NCBI RefSeq assembly: GCF_008831285.2
Contig: NW_022204619.1
Location: forward strand, 1-27,027
From: Nymphaea colorata
Taxonomy: Eukaryota > Streptophyta > Magnoliopsida > Nymphaeales > Nymphaeaceae
Direction of reading: 5' to 3'
DNA: 27,027 nucleotides
Shown piece after piece: positions 1 to 9,345 of the stretch (position 1 is the stretch's first letter; every line of letters begins with the position of its first letter). Position numbers and translations under genes: made by a program. A model generated the notes under the pieces. It had not been told where the DNA came from. It ran no database searches and worked only from the letters and a program-made list of their open reading frames with translations.

Positions 1-439
1 CGTCGCCGGGGTGGATGCAGGGCCTGCCCTTCTTCACCCGCTCCTTGGCCTCCTCGTAGGGCAAGTTGTAGCTGCTGATGAGGTAGGCGATCACGAAGGA
101 ACTGCTCCTGGACACGCCCGCGTAGCAGTGCACCAGAACTCCTCCCTTGCGCCTGCCCTCGGCGACCAGCCGGACGACCTCGTCGAGCAGCTAGACGGGA
201 AGCTTCTGCTGCTTGTTGTCGTGGATGTCGTAGAAGTGGTGGTCGACGTCCTCCTGCAGCTTCTACTTGTTGGGCATGGCCTCAGTGCCGATCGAAATTA
301 TCGTGCGTATCTTGTTCGGCTTGAGGATGGAGAGGTCCACTGCCGAGTTACAGTCCCCCAGCACCAGCGCTCCCAGCTCGTCCCTCTCCGGCAGGATCAC
401 GTTCCCCGGCAGGTATTTATTAATCTTCTTGCTCATCAT
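1..439 (-). CDS. Dual-specificity protein phosphatase (partial, 3' end outside window)
   Basis: The minus strand reads as a DUSP-type phosphatase that removes phosphate from Tyr and Ser/Thr of proteins. The signature loop HCYAGVSRS (plus positions about 104-130) has the catalytic Cys and the phosphate-binding Arg, followed by a typical helix with AYLISSYNLPYEEAKERV. About 25 residues upstream the segment YDIHDNKQ is a plausible site for the general-acid Asp. Two in-frame TAG codons (192-194 and 267-269) sit inside conserved sequence and are read as Glu. I chose the start at 437-439; a second ATG follows directly. The C-terminus lies beyond base 1. The gene is divergent from the carboxypeptidase, with 147 bases between the start codons. 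Substrate cannot be told. The family call is firm; the subfamily is open. Confidence 0.88.
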
Positions 440-586
440 TATATTTATGAGCCTCGGTGCAACCGACGTCCTTCTTCAAAGGAAACCCGATGCTTGCTTC
501 CTGGTGGGCGGGTGAAGCAATTCTGGTTGATAATTATGACGGCAATCCTACGGGTGGAATGCCCTCTTTAATTTATTTAAAATTGA

Positions 587-2541
587 ATGTAAGACGATAA
601 CCTGGAGGAGCTGGAGCAGAGGGAGGAGGAAGAGGAGTCGCCCGAAATCATCCCGCCCGTCATCCCGCAATAGCCGCAGCAGAGCAGCGAGCCAGCCGAG
701 GGAGAGTGGTTCGGCATCAATAAATCGCTCTACCGCTTCAATAGCAAAAACGATCTCTACATCAAAACGTAATTTACACCTTAGTAAGCGGTCTGGATTA
801 CCAGCTGCTGCCGGGCAACCCTGAGTTCCTGTAGCCTGAGAACGAGGAGAGCTACCCAGTCTTCGAGCCCAAGCAGTATATTCTCGAGTAGGCTATTAAG
901 AAGGATATCCAAATCATCATCTTCATGAACACGCTGCTCAACAAGATCGTATACGACCAGCAGGACGCGCCCCTCAGCAAGGGCATCGACCCCAAGGCCC
1001 ACGGAGTCGACATGCTGCCCTTCTACGTCCCCGCCTCCGAAAACGACACCACGCTGGTCTTCGAGGCGAGGTTCTAGACGGGCAACCTGCGCAGGGCCAT
1101 CCAAATCCTGGAATTCGAGTACCAGATCATCCTGAGGGCCGACTGGAACACCACTTCCCACACGCAGTGGTACTATTTCTCAGTGGCCAACACCCGCAAG
1201 GACGTGGAGTACAAGTTCATGATCATCAACCTGATGAAGCCGGACAGCCTCTACAACAGCGGCATGAAGCCTCTCTTCTACTCCGAGAAGCAGGCCAAAT
1301 AAAAAAGTAAGGGTGGCACTATCAAGACATCGGCTGGTACAGGGACGGCTACGATATCTGCTACTACCAGAACAACCTGAAGCGCAAGAACGGCGACTTC
1401 TTCCACACCCTCACCTTCTCCGTCAAGTTTCCGTGTACCGCCTGCCTTAGAAAGACGACTGCGATACCGTCTACATCGCCCACTGCTACCCCTACACCTA
1501 CTCGCGCCTGCAGAACTTCCTCAAGGAGGTGGAGACGGACCCCAAGCGGAAGCACCTGGTGCAGAGGAAGACCCTGTGCCAGAGCGTGGCCGGCAACAAC
1601 TGCGACTACCTCATCATCAGCGACTTCAACAACGGCAAGGAGAAGAAGGGCGTGTTCCTGACGTCGCGGGTGCACCCCGGCGAGCCCATGTCCTCCTACG
1701 TCATCGAGTACATCATCGAGTACCTGCTGAGCAACTCCAACATCGCCAAGATCCTCAGGGAGAACTTCATCTTCAAAATCGTCCCATGCTCAATCCCGAC
1801 GGAGTCATCATCGGCAACTACCGCTGCAACCTCAGCCTGGTAGACCTCAACCGCCAGTGGATCGACCCCAACAAGAAGTTCCACCCCACCATCTACCACA
1901 CCAAGCAGCTCATCAAGCGCATGAAGGAGGAGAGGGACTTTGTCCTCTACTGTGACTTCCACGGCCACTCACGCAAGAAGAACTGCTTCATGTACGGCTG
2001 CAACAAGGACGCTTCCAAGAAGGAACAGATCTTCCCCGCCATCGTCAAGACCAACTGCAACACCTTCTCCTTCAAGGACTGCTGCTTCCTCATCCAGAAG
2101 GACAGGGAAGGCGCCTCCAGGGTAAACCCACTCGCTACGCAGATCGCCCTCTGGAAGGAACTCAACATCACCAACTGCTTCACCTTCGAGATCTCCTTCT
2201 GCGGACCAGACACCGGCAAGTACGAGTTTCGCCACTTCAACCTCTCCAACTACAGGGACATGGCCGACAAGTTCTGCGAATCGCTCTACGACTTCTCCGA
2301 GCCCGAGTCCGCGAAGGTGGCGCAGGCCATCAGCGACCTCGAGCAGAACATCCTGCGCAACGACAAGAACGACGACGACTCGGGCGGCGACGACTCGGAC
2401 TACGAGACGATGGACGTGCCGCCTCCGAACAGGGGCGAGAGCAAGGGCAAGGAGGAGATAAAGCCGTCGTCGGGGAACAACCAGATGATCATCAAGAAGA
2501 AAATCGCCCCCGTCAACCTGCAGGTCAAGAAGAAGAAGTGA
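587..2541 (+). CDS. Cytosolic carboxypeptidase (AGBL/CCP family, M14 peptidase)
   Basis: A zinc carboxypeptidase of the Nna1/AGBL family, known to remove glutamates from the C-terminus or the polyglutamate side chains of tubulin. Seen in order: the CCP N-terminal motif FEARFETGNLRRA (near residue 150, its second E encoded by TAG), the zinc motif VHPGEP (about 341), MLNPDGV (about 383), the substrate-binding DLNRQW (about 399), the zinc His in DFHGHSRKKN (about 437) and the catalytic Glu in FTFEISFCG (about 513). An acidic Asp/Ser-rich stretch and a Lys-rich tail close the protein. Start ATG 587 directly follows an in-frame TGA. Removing three 20-nt introns and adding one C at the CCC run 1783-1785 gives an unbroken frame of 632 codons to TGA 2539-2541. 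All key catalytic residues are present, so it should be active. Confidence 0.93.
769..788 (+). other. 20-nt intron in the carboxypeptidase gene
   Basis: GTAATTTACACCTTAGTAAG. Removing exactly 20 bases joins LYIKT to GLDYQLLPGNPE in frame. The nearer AG, giving 16 nt, would break the frame. Confidence 0.78.
1307..1326 (+). other. 20-nt intron in the carboxypeptidase gene
   Basis: GTAAGGGTGGCACTATCAAG. Splicing gives AKEKNIGWYRDGYDICYY, which fits the CCP family. A 14-nt alternative starting GTGG also keeps frame but has a weaker donor. Confidence 0.78.
1435..1454 (+). other. 20-nt intron in the carboxypeptidase gene
   Basis: GTACCGCCTGCCTTAGAAAG. Splicing restores the conserved stretch KFPYDCDTVYIAHCYPYTYS. 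Of the possible GT/AG pairs here only the 20-nt one restores the frame. Confidence 0.87.
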
Positions 2542-2650
2542 TACCTTATCCATTAAGTCGCACACTATCAGCCATCCTCAGTGCATCATCCGATTATAAT
2601 TTAAAGTTGACTCAATTTCCGCCTGAGAACAGCATACTCGCGAGTCATTT

Positions 2651-2659
2651 CTATAAAAG
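2651..2659 (+). promoter_or_regulatory. TATA-like element upstream of the importin gene
   Basis: CTATAAAAG lies 58 bases before the chosen ATG at 2718 in the short gap after the carboxypeptidase stop. It resembles a TATA box, but transcription starts of this organism are unknown and the match is short. Confidence 0.25.
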
Positions 2660-2717
2660 TGGGCAATTACAAGATGGCTGATAATAATACCACTGCAAGA
2701 CTCATCCCGCCATTCAG

Positions 2718-5700
2718 ATGATAGCCAGCAGCCAACTCAATCCGCACGTCACTGCAGACATCGCCACCAACCTCCTCAGCAGCGTCAGCCACTCCGACAA
2801 CGCAGCCATCAGGCAGGCCTCCGAACGCATCGCCCACTACCAGTCCCACCCCGGCTACCTCGCCCACCTCCTCGCGATCATCAACACCAACCTCAAGGAC
2901 GTCCACCACGCCCTCACCGAACTGCTGGTCAGGGCCGCACTCACGCAGCTCAAGGTCTACGTCAGGAAGAGCTGGAAGAGCGACGAGCAGGGCATCAGCC
3001 AGCAGGACAAGCAATACCTGCTGCAGTCTTTCGTGAAGACCAGCTTCAGCATCAGCGCAGTCGCAGAAACCCGACTGCAGGCCAGCTACATGAGGCTGCT
3101 GAAGGACGTCATCGAAATCACCTGCGAGTCCTCCATCGACGGCTTCCCGGAGGTGGCTGAGGCGATGCAGGCCGTGCTCCAGAGCGAGGAGAGCGTGCAC
3201 ATGCTGCCGGCCTGCCTCAACATCGTGCTCGGCTTCGTCAACAACCGCGCCACCATGATGGGCAGCCTCTTCTCCGAGAAGTGCGTGGCGATGCTGCAAA
3301 CCCTGCACCCCCTGCTTTCCGAGTTCGCCGGCAAGGGGAGCAGCGCATCCACGAGCTCTACCAGGCGCTCGCCGACACGCAGTTCGGGGACGACCAGCTG
3401 GTGCAGCAGTACGAGCTGTTCAAGCGCAAGTACGAGGAGATCCTCTACCTCAACATCAAGCTCTTCTACAAGGCGCTGTTCATCAAGGACGTCGACCAGA
3501 TCCGCCACATCCTCTACGAGTGGATCCCCGTCGCCCTCAACAGGATCCAGTACATCGATCCCTCCTTCACGCAGCAGGCCGACGTAACGCAGCAGGAGCA
3601 GGACACCGGACTGAGGGGAACCGACCAGTTCAACTACTTCCACAGCAAGAAGTGGGCAATCAAGCTGGTGCGGGCGTCCATGGAGAGACTGCTCATGTAC
3701 CAGAAACGCCAGTCGGAAGCAGGCCTCTCCACCCTTCGCTTCTACCAGATGCACCTGCCCCTGTTCGTAGAGGTCTTCAGGAACGTCTGGCAGCACCAGT
3801 GGCCCAGCAGCATCAGGTGCGAACTGCTGAGGGCCTTCGACAGGCTGGTCGAGTCGCAGCCCGCCCGCCTCATCGGCGAATACGAAGATGTGCTGAGATA
3901 CTTCCAGGAGGAACTGCTGCCGCCCATGATCGACCTCTCCTGGGAAAAGGAAGTGATGCAGGAAAGCCCCGTGGAGTTCATGGACCGCGAGAGGAACCTG
4001 GACTGCAAAGTCGGCATTTTCGAGTACCGAAGTGCAGGCTGAGCGCCGCCACGCTCTGGCTGTCCATCACCAGCATGAAATTGACTACCAAGAAGCAGGG
4101 AAGAGAGGTGAACATGCTCAGGAACGGCCTCATGCTGCTCTACACCTGGCTGCAGAAGGCCAGTCTGGAAACGCTGCAGCAGCGAGACACCGGCTGCTTC
4201 CTGCTCGCCAAGCTCAGGGACAGCGTCATCGAGGCGGAAGAGTACAGGCAGCCCTCAGGTACCTGGTGAACCGACTCATCCAGTAGAACATACAGATGAG
4301 CGACGGCAGCATCCACTTCATGGTGCTGGTGCGCGCCTTCGAGCTGGCCATCTAGTACGACAGACTGGTTGAGTACGACACGATGGCGATGGTGAGGATG
4401 CGCTTCAACAGCGTCCTCAACTGCATCGACTTCCGCAAGGAAATCCGGTACGACCAGCTGATCCTGCTGGTGAAGGGCAGCAAGGCCTTCCAGTACATGA
4501 TAGAATGGCAACGCACCATATCCCAACACTCGCCCGAGTAGCGCCCTCCTGCGGTCGACCCTCAAGAGGTCAAGAACTTCATCGAGAAGATGTTCGTGCT
4601 GATCCAGCTCACCTCCAACGAGGAATTCATCTTCGCAGTCAACGGCGTCATGCGTCTCTCCATGAGGACCTCAAGCAGCACTACCACGAGATCGCCAAGT
4701 TCCTGCAGAACTGGTTCGCAGTCTACATGGAGAAGGACCTGAGCTCCTTCCGCAACGAGCCGGCCAGGAACTACCGGGAGAACTACGTTGAGATCGCTAG
4801 AGGCACCCTCACCATCTACGAGAACATCCTGCGCTACGCGGAGGACGCCGACAACGACATCGCCAGAGTCATCACCGACGAGCTGGTCAACGTCCTCACC
4901 TACATCTTCGCCCAGCAGGAATACGACGCCTTCATGGAGGACGAAGCCATCAACTTCCTCAAAACCTACCTCCAGGAAACCAAGCGGGCCAACCAGCAGA
5001 CACAGTCCTGAGGTTTTGCAGAGTCATGGTGCTCAGGATAGCCGGCCTCCCCAAGGGCATCCGCCAAGCGCTCCGGCAGGCCCAGCAGCAGCTGGAACCG
5101 CACTCCAGCCGCTGGAAGGAGCTGCAGATCTTCCTGAACTGCGCGAGACCAAGACTTACGGGCTGAACGAGTACGTGGGGGCGATGCGGGCGTTCATCAA
5201 GCACATCGGCTTCGGCGAGCCCATCCGCAGCCTCTCCGAGATCGTCGGCAGCATCCTCGACGGGGCCACCAGCAACACAGAGCATCTAATCTACCTGGCC
5301 AACAGATACTACGGCTGCTGCAATCCCTCCCAGTACGAGGAGAGCTGCAACGGCAAATGCTTCTCGATGCTGATGCTGATCCACTACTACGAGCACCACC
5401 AGCTCCAGGAGTGCACCGTCCGCGTTCACCACTCCGTCAACCTCTACACCTTCATGATCATCTTCGAAACGCACAAGGAGTATGCCATTAAACGCAGGTT
5501 CGCCAAGTACAATGCGCAGCTCTTCTGCCTCTGGTTGCACCAGGTGCAGGACGCCTTCATCGACTTCTTCGCTAACATCGATATGAAAGACGTGCAAAGT
5601 TCATGAGCGAAGTGCTGATCTGCGAGCGCAAGTATGGCTTGCCTGAGATGAAGTACTACGAACAGTACATGCGCGGCGTTTACGGCATCAGTAGCCTCAT

Positions 5701-6277
5701 CCGGGTGGCTCTGAGGTCCCAAAGCACTGGAACTTGATCCCAGTTTAGAAGTGGATAGATATCGTAGCATACGCGGTTAATTTCGGCTACAAGTCGACCG
5801 AGGAATACGCGGACCGCTCTGAAGAGGATGGCTCCTCCCTATAGTCTGAGAAGACGAAGAAGAAGACGAGCAAATTACCAGGCAGGACAAGTAAAGGCAA
5901 AACAGAACGATTACGCAAATGGAAGCAAAATAGCAATAATACAACGAAAAGGTCAAGGCGTTCCAGGAGCAGGACTGGGAGGACGTAGGAGAGGACGATT
6001 CTAGCGAAGAATCAGAGAGATGCTGGGAGTATGAGTAGAGCGAGACTGTCCGCTGGCCACGCCCCTCTAGGAACTCAACAACGATGGGATTTACCTGCTT
6101 GCCGCCCTCTACGAGCTCTACAATGCGAATCCGGAGCTTTACATGATGATCGTCGAGCAGGAGCTGCTGGCCAACAAGATCTACGCCATCCTGGATAGCA
6201 ACTACTGCTTCACCGACCCGTCCCGCTCCCACTTCAAGGTGCTCTGCCTCGAGGACGAATGGGAAGGGGAAAACTGA
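2718..6277 (+). CDS. Importin-7/8-like karyopherin (importin-beta family)
   Basis: A large HEAT-repeat nuclear transport receptor that would carry cargo through the nuclear pore under Ran control. The N-terminus (AIRQASERIAHYQS ... ALTQLKVYVRKSWK, about residues 28-85) is the importin-beta N-terminal domain. The middle matches the importin-7/8 (yeast Nmd5/Sxm1) order: KKWAIKLVRASMERL, then LPPMIDLSWEKEVMQESPVE followed by a family-like segment. The C-terminus has the typical acidic stretch (SEEDEEEDEQ ... QDWEDVGEDDSSEES) and a final helical domain ending at TGA 6275-6277. Start 2718 is the first ATG after in-frame TGA 2679-2681. Two short introns and about eight single-base losses are needed; the corrected length is about 1176 residues against about 1040 for animal importin-7. 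Many TAG/TAA codons read as Glu suit the acidic tail. Identity as importin-7/8 rests on recall of family sequence. Confidence 0.82.
4024..4043 (+). other. 20-nt intron in the importin gene
   Basis: GTACCGAAGTGCAGGCTGAG. Splicing joins CKVGIFD to AATLWLSIT in frame. An inner AG would give a 14-nt intron that also keeps frame and yields IFELSAATLW, so the acceptor is not certain. Confidence 0.65.
4242..4258 (+). other. 17-nt intron in the importin gene
   Basis: GTACAGGCAGCCCTCAG. Removal gives VIEAEEYLVNRLIQ, which fits the HEAT-repeat alignment with importin-7. It is shorter than the 20-nt norm of this window; a simple base loss is the alternative. Confidence 0.55.
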
Positions 6278-6470
6278 TCCGACCTTACCTTCACTTTTGC
6301 CTTCCCCTATTCAAATTTAAGTATGAACCTCAACTGAAGCAGGCTCCACTATCGGCGTTAATCTATAATTATCCCCGTCGGCACTAAACCGCCACTCTCT
6401 CCAACAGATGGACGGAAAGCGGTGGGAATGCTCGGGGGCAACGAATTCTAGTCTGAATATTTTGGAAGCC

Positions 6471-6480
6471 CTATAAATAT
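6471..6480 (+). promoter_or_regulatory. TATA-like element next to the GTPase start
   Basis: CTATAAATAT ends two bases before ATG 6483. It stands out from GC-rich surroundings. It may be only an AT-rich leader, as it is very close to the start codon. Confidence 0.2.
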
Positions 6481-6482
6481 AA

Positions 6483-7168
6483 ATGTACAAGTGCGGAGAA
6501 TTGAACATTTTGTGCATCGGCGAACTCATGGCCGGCAAGTCCACCTTCCTCGAGGCTTACACCGCCAGCGACCCCACCGAGGACACTTCAAGATCTTCCT
6601 GCGGCGGGAGGACGGAGAGGCGGGCGGCTGCATGGTCTACCTGCACGAGATCGAGGAGCGCGTGGGCGTCGACGTCTACCTGAGGAGCGGCTTCGACGGC
6701 GTGCTCTTCTTCGCCAAGATCGACGACTTCCACAACACCAGCAGGAACGTTCTGGAGTCGCTGGTCCTCTTCTCGCAGGCTGCGGGGTGCAATGTCTATA
6801 AAATTCCTATCAAAATCGTTGTGATCTCCTCCAAAAATGGACTGGAGTACGATGACATCGGCTACGGCGAAAAACGAAGCTTCCGCGACGAGGTCAGCAG
6901 GCTCTTCGACGAGCAACAGATCATCTACGTGTAGTCCGATCGCAGCTACGAGGCATAGCTAAGCCAGTTCTACAGGCAGCTGATGGCTGGAGAGGCGCAG
7001 GGGATCAAAGAGTCGACTTATTCCAACTGGTACATAAGGGGGATCGGCGGAATGATCCCAGTTGATCAGTTCAAATTGCAGGTGATACGGTTGTACGAGT
7101 AGCTGAAGGACAGCCTGCTGGTGGGACTCAGACTTTACCCCCGCAAATGGCGGAAAGGGCTGTTCTGA
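6483..7168 (+). CDS. Degenerate Ras-like small GTPase domain protein
   Basis: A protein of about 228 residues. Near the N-terminus it has a strand plus P-loop, LCIGELMAGKSTF, matching GxxxxGK[ST]. The next recognisable part, GFDGVLFFAKIDDF ... VLESLVLF, resembles the strand and helix after switch II of Ras-like proteins, and IPIKIVVISSKNGLE sits where the NKxD base-recognition motif is expected. Neither DxxG nor NKxD is present in normal form, so nucleotide specificity and hydrolysis are doubtful. The C-terminus is basic (LRLYPRKWRKGLF) and has no prenylation Cys motif. One base is missing at ACTTC near 6588; three TAG codons read as Glu. It ends at TGA 7166-7168. I cannot place it in a named subfamily. 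Confidence 0.7.
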
Positions 7169-7360
7169 GCCACCCAATAATGATTTATTACTTACTTCAT
7201 TCTTTCCCACCTTCCCACCTTCCTACCAGCGCCAGCAACCATCCAACAGAGTTCTATCCTTTTGGGAGAATTTTTGGTTTGTTTGGCAGAGGGCGGAGTG
7301 GTTGACTTTATATGGAGAGGGGGATGTCACAACTAATTATATTAGCGCGGAGGAAAGCGG

Positions 7361-8217
7361 ATGAAATAGTTCTTGGAGGACTTCGCATGTGGAACCTTCT
7401 CGGGAGTGGTGGGCTGCCTCTCCAGCTACTACTTCGACACCATCAAGGTGCACATGCAGGTGGAGCCGCAGTTCGGCATGACGCGCATCATCGCCAACAT
7501 CGTGCGCAGCGAAGGAGTGATGAAGCTCTTCAGCGGAATCTACTACCCCCTCATCACCGCCCCCCTCGTCAGCGCCGTCAGCTTCAGCTCCTACGAACTC
7601 TACAAGACCATCAGGAACAAGACAGAACTCGGCTACCTGGAGGGCTTCGAAAACGGGCTCTTCGCCGGACTCATCATCACCTTCATCGTCTCGCCCGTGG
7701 AACTCGTCAAGTGCAGGATGCAGATGAGCTCTCACAACGAGTTCAAGAACTCCAGAGAGTGCCTGCGCAGAATCTACCGGGAGGAGGATTAAAGGGCGTC
7801 TACAAGGGCGTCTTCCCCACCGCCATCCGATAAATCCCCTCCTATGGCTTCCAGTTCGCCACCTACGAGTTCCTCAAGGACCGCTTCGTGGGCAAGGAAA
7901 AGGAACATCTCAACATCATGGAAGCGCTGTGCGTCGGTCCCTTGGCGGCTCTCTGCAGCGAGCTGTTCACCTATCCCCAGGATGTCATCAAGACCAGGAT
8001 CCAGCTGAGCCCATAGGGTACCTACCGGCGCAGTCGGTGGCTCAACGACGAGGGACTCATGAGCTGCGGAAGGCAAATTCTGAAAGGAGAAGGTTATATG
8101 GGATTCGTGAGGGGACTCAAGCCGTGCCTCCTGCGCGCCGTCCTGGGAGACGGCATCGGAATAGTGGTATACGAGAAGAGCCAGGAGGCGTTGGCGGCAG
8201 TGAAGAAGAGACATTGA
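7361..8217 (+). CDS. Mitochondrial carrier family protein (SLC25)
   Basis: A six-helix inner-membrane carrier of about 285 residues, the usual family length. The three tandem repeats each show the signature after the odd helix: SYYFDTIKVHMQ (the usual Pro is replaced by Tyr), SPVELVKCRMQ and YPQDVIKTRIQ. The even-helix motifs include GVYKGVFPTAIREIPSYGF and GFVRGLKPCLLRAV. The Glu of REIP is encoded by TAA 7831-7833 and corresponds to the conserved acidic residue at this position in SLC25 proteins. ATG 7361 leads directly into helix 1 (EDFACGTFSGVVG). One G is missing at GAGGAGGATTA near 7790. The substrate is unclear; the layout resembles the carnitine/ornithine/amino-acid carrier branch. 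It converges with the coiled-coil gene, with 52 bases between the stops. Confidence 0.92.
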
Positions 8218-8269
8218 GATGAGACGTGTTTGGTTGATATGGTGGAATATGATGTTGTATTAAAAATAA

Positions 8270-9272
8270 TCACTTATACTCAAATATCTTAGTGAGGACG
8301 TGGGTGAAGCTGAGCTCCACTTCGGACAGCAGCTCGTTCATCTCTCTCTCGATCTTCCTCCTCAGGTTTGCGTCCTTGACGAGTCCTTAAAGGCTGCGCT
8401 TCGCCTCCTTCTTGAAGACAGTCAGGTCCCACTTGGCTGTCTACGCACTAAATGGCTCACTGTTACGCTACGTCAGCCGCCTTATCTCTTCAGCTTGCTG
8501 CTACAGCAGCCGGTTTGTGTTCTACTCGACGATCCTGCAGGCCTACTGGTCCTACTCGTGCTACCTGATCATCTATTCGAACTAGGCCCGCATCCTCCTC
8601 AGGTGCTCATCGGCGAATAACAGCTTGGATTATCTCTATTTCAACTGGATTTCCTTCTCCTTTAGCAGCTCGTCTTTTTCTTTTATGCGGTCGCTGCTTT
8701 CGGCCAATTTTTGCTTCAATTTTTACACTTCGGAGCCAGGTTCTATTCCCTGTTTTTCATTTGGCAAAGGAGTCCCTGAGGGACTTGAGTTCGTGGTCGA
8801 GCTGGTTGATGGTGCGCTAGTTCTTGAGCAATTCTTCGAGTTTCTGCTGGTTCTTGGTGAGCAGTTCGTCCTTCTTGCGCACGATTTCCCTGTACTTGTT
8901 GATCTTCATCTAGAACTCGTCCTTGTCGCACGTGGAGGCCTCCACCTTGCTCTTCACCACCCTGCTCTTGAGCTCGTGGTTGCTCCGGTTGGCAGCCGCC
9001 AGGTGTTGCGTCAGTCGGCCGTTCTTCTCCCTCTCCTCATTCAGCGAAAGCAGCAATTCCTCTTTCAGCGAAATCTCACGCGAGAGCTGCTCCGATATAA
9101 CTTTGATTTCGGTGTGCTGGCGGTCTATCTTCTTCTCGAGGAAGCTGACGATTTCTGTGAGTTTGGCCTTCTCGATTTCCTCGCAGCGCTTGGAGCTGGG
9201 GTGGTCGATGTTGATGACCTCCTTGAGGACCTGCCGGATGACTGCGCTGCCCCGACGAGACTATATACTCAT
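8270..9272 (-). CDS. Coiled-coil protein, function unknown
   Basis: A Glu/Lys/Arg-rich, almost wholly helical protein of about 334 residues with heptad-like spacing throughout, for example KAKLTEIVSFLEKKIDR, KINKYREIVRKKDELL and ADEHLRRMRAEFEEMIREHE. About twenty TAG/TAA codons are used, and reading them as Glu gives a balanced charged coiled coil. The start ATG (9270-9272) gives MSIESRRGSAVIRQVLKEV; the protein ends FTHVLTKIFEYK and TGA 8270-8272. Two single A losses occur at A runs near 8732 and 8760. No motif identifies the family. Structural ciliary proteins and Golgi or centrosome coiled-coil proteins look like this, so I do not assign a role. The stop lies 52 bases from that of the convergent carrier gene. 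Confidence 0.8.
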
Positions 9273-9345
9273 CTAACGATTATAATTTGATTAAAAATGT
9301 GAACCAAGATGATAATAAAGGATAGTATGGGCGCAATCAGTGAAC

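Noticed and set aside
2674-2717. Upstream ATG at 2674 as start of the importin gene
   Set aside because: Its frame hits TGA after about 15 codons and would need a lost base to reach the importin frame; ATG 2718 is the first ATG after a stop in the correct frame.
4647-4666. Possible 20-nt intron GTCATGCGTCTCTCCATGAG in the importin gene
   Set aside because: It has the right length and AG but starts GTC, unlike all supported introns. A single lost base near 4661 explains the frame change and keeps NGVMRLS; left unresolved.
5005-5021. Possible 17-nt intron GTCCTGAGGTTTTGCAG in the importin gene
   Set aside because: One lost G (CAGGTC read as CAGTC) gives a natural QVLRFCRVMVLRIAGLP without splicing.
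6048-6070. Possible 23-nt intron starting GTCCGC before the last importin domain
   Set aside because: Atypical donor and length; a single-base loss nearby explains the frame change equally well.
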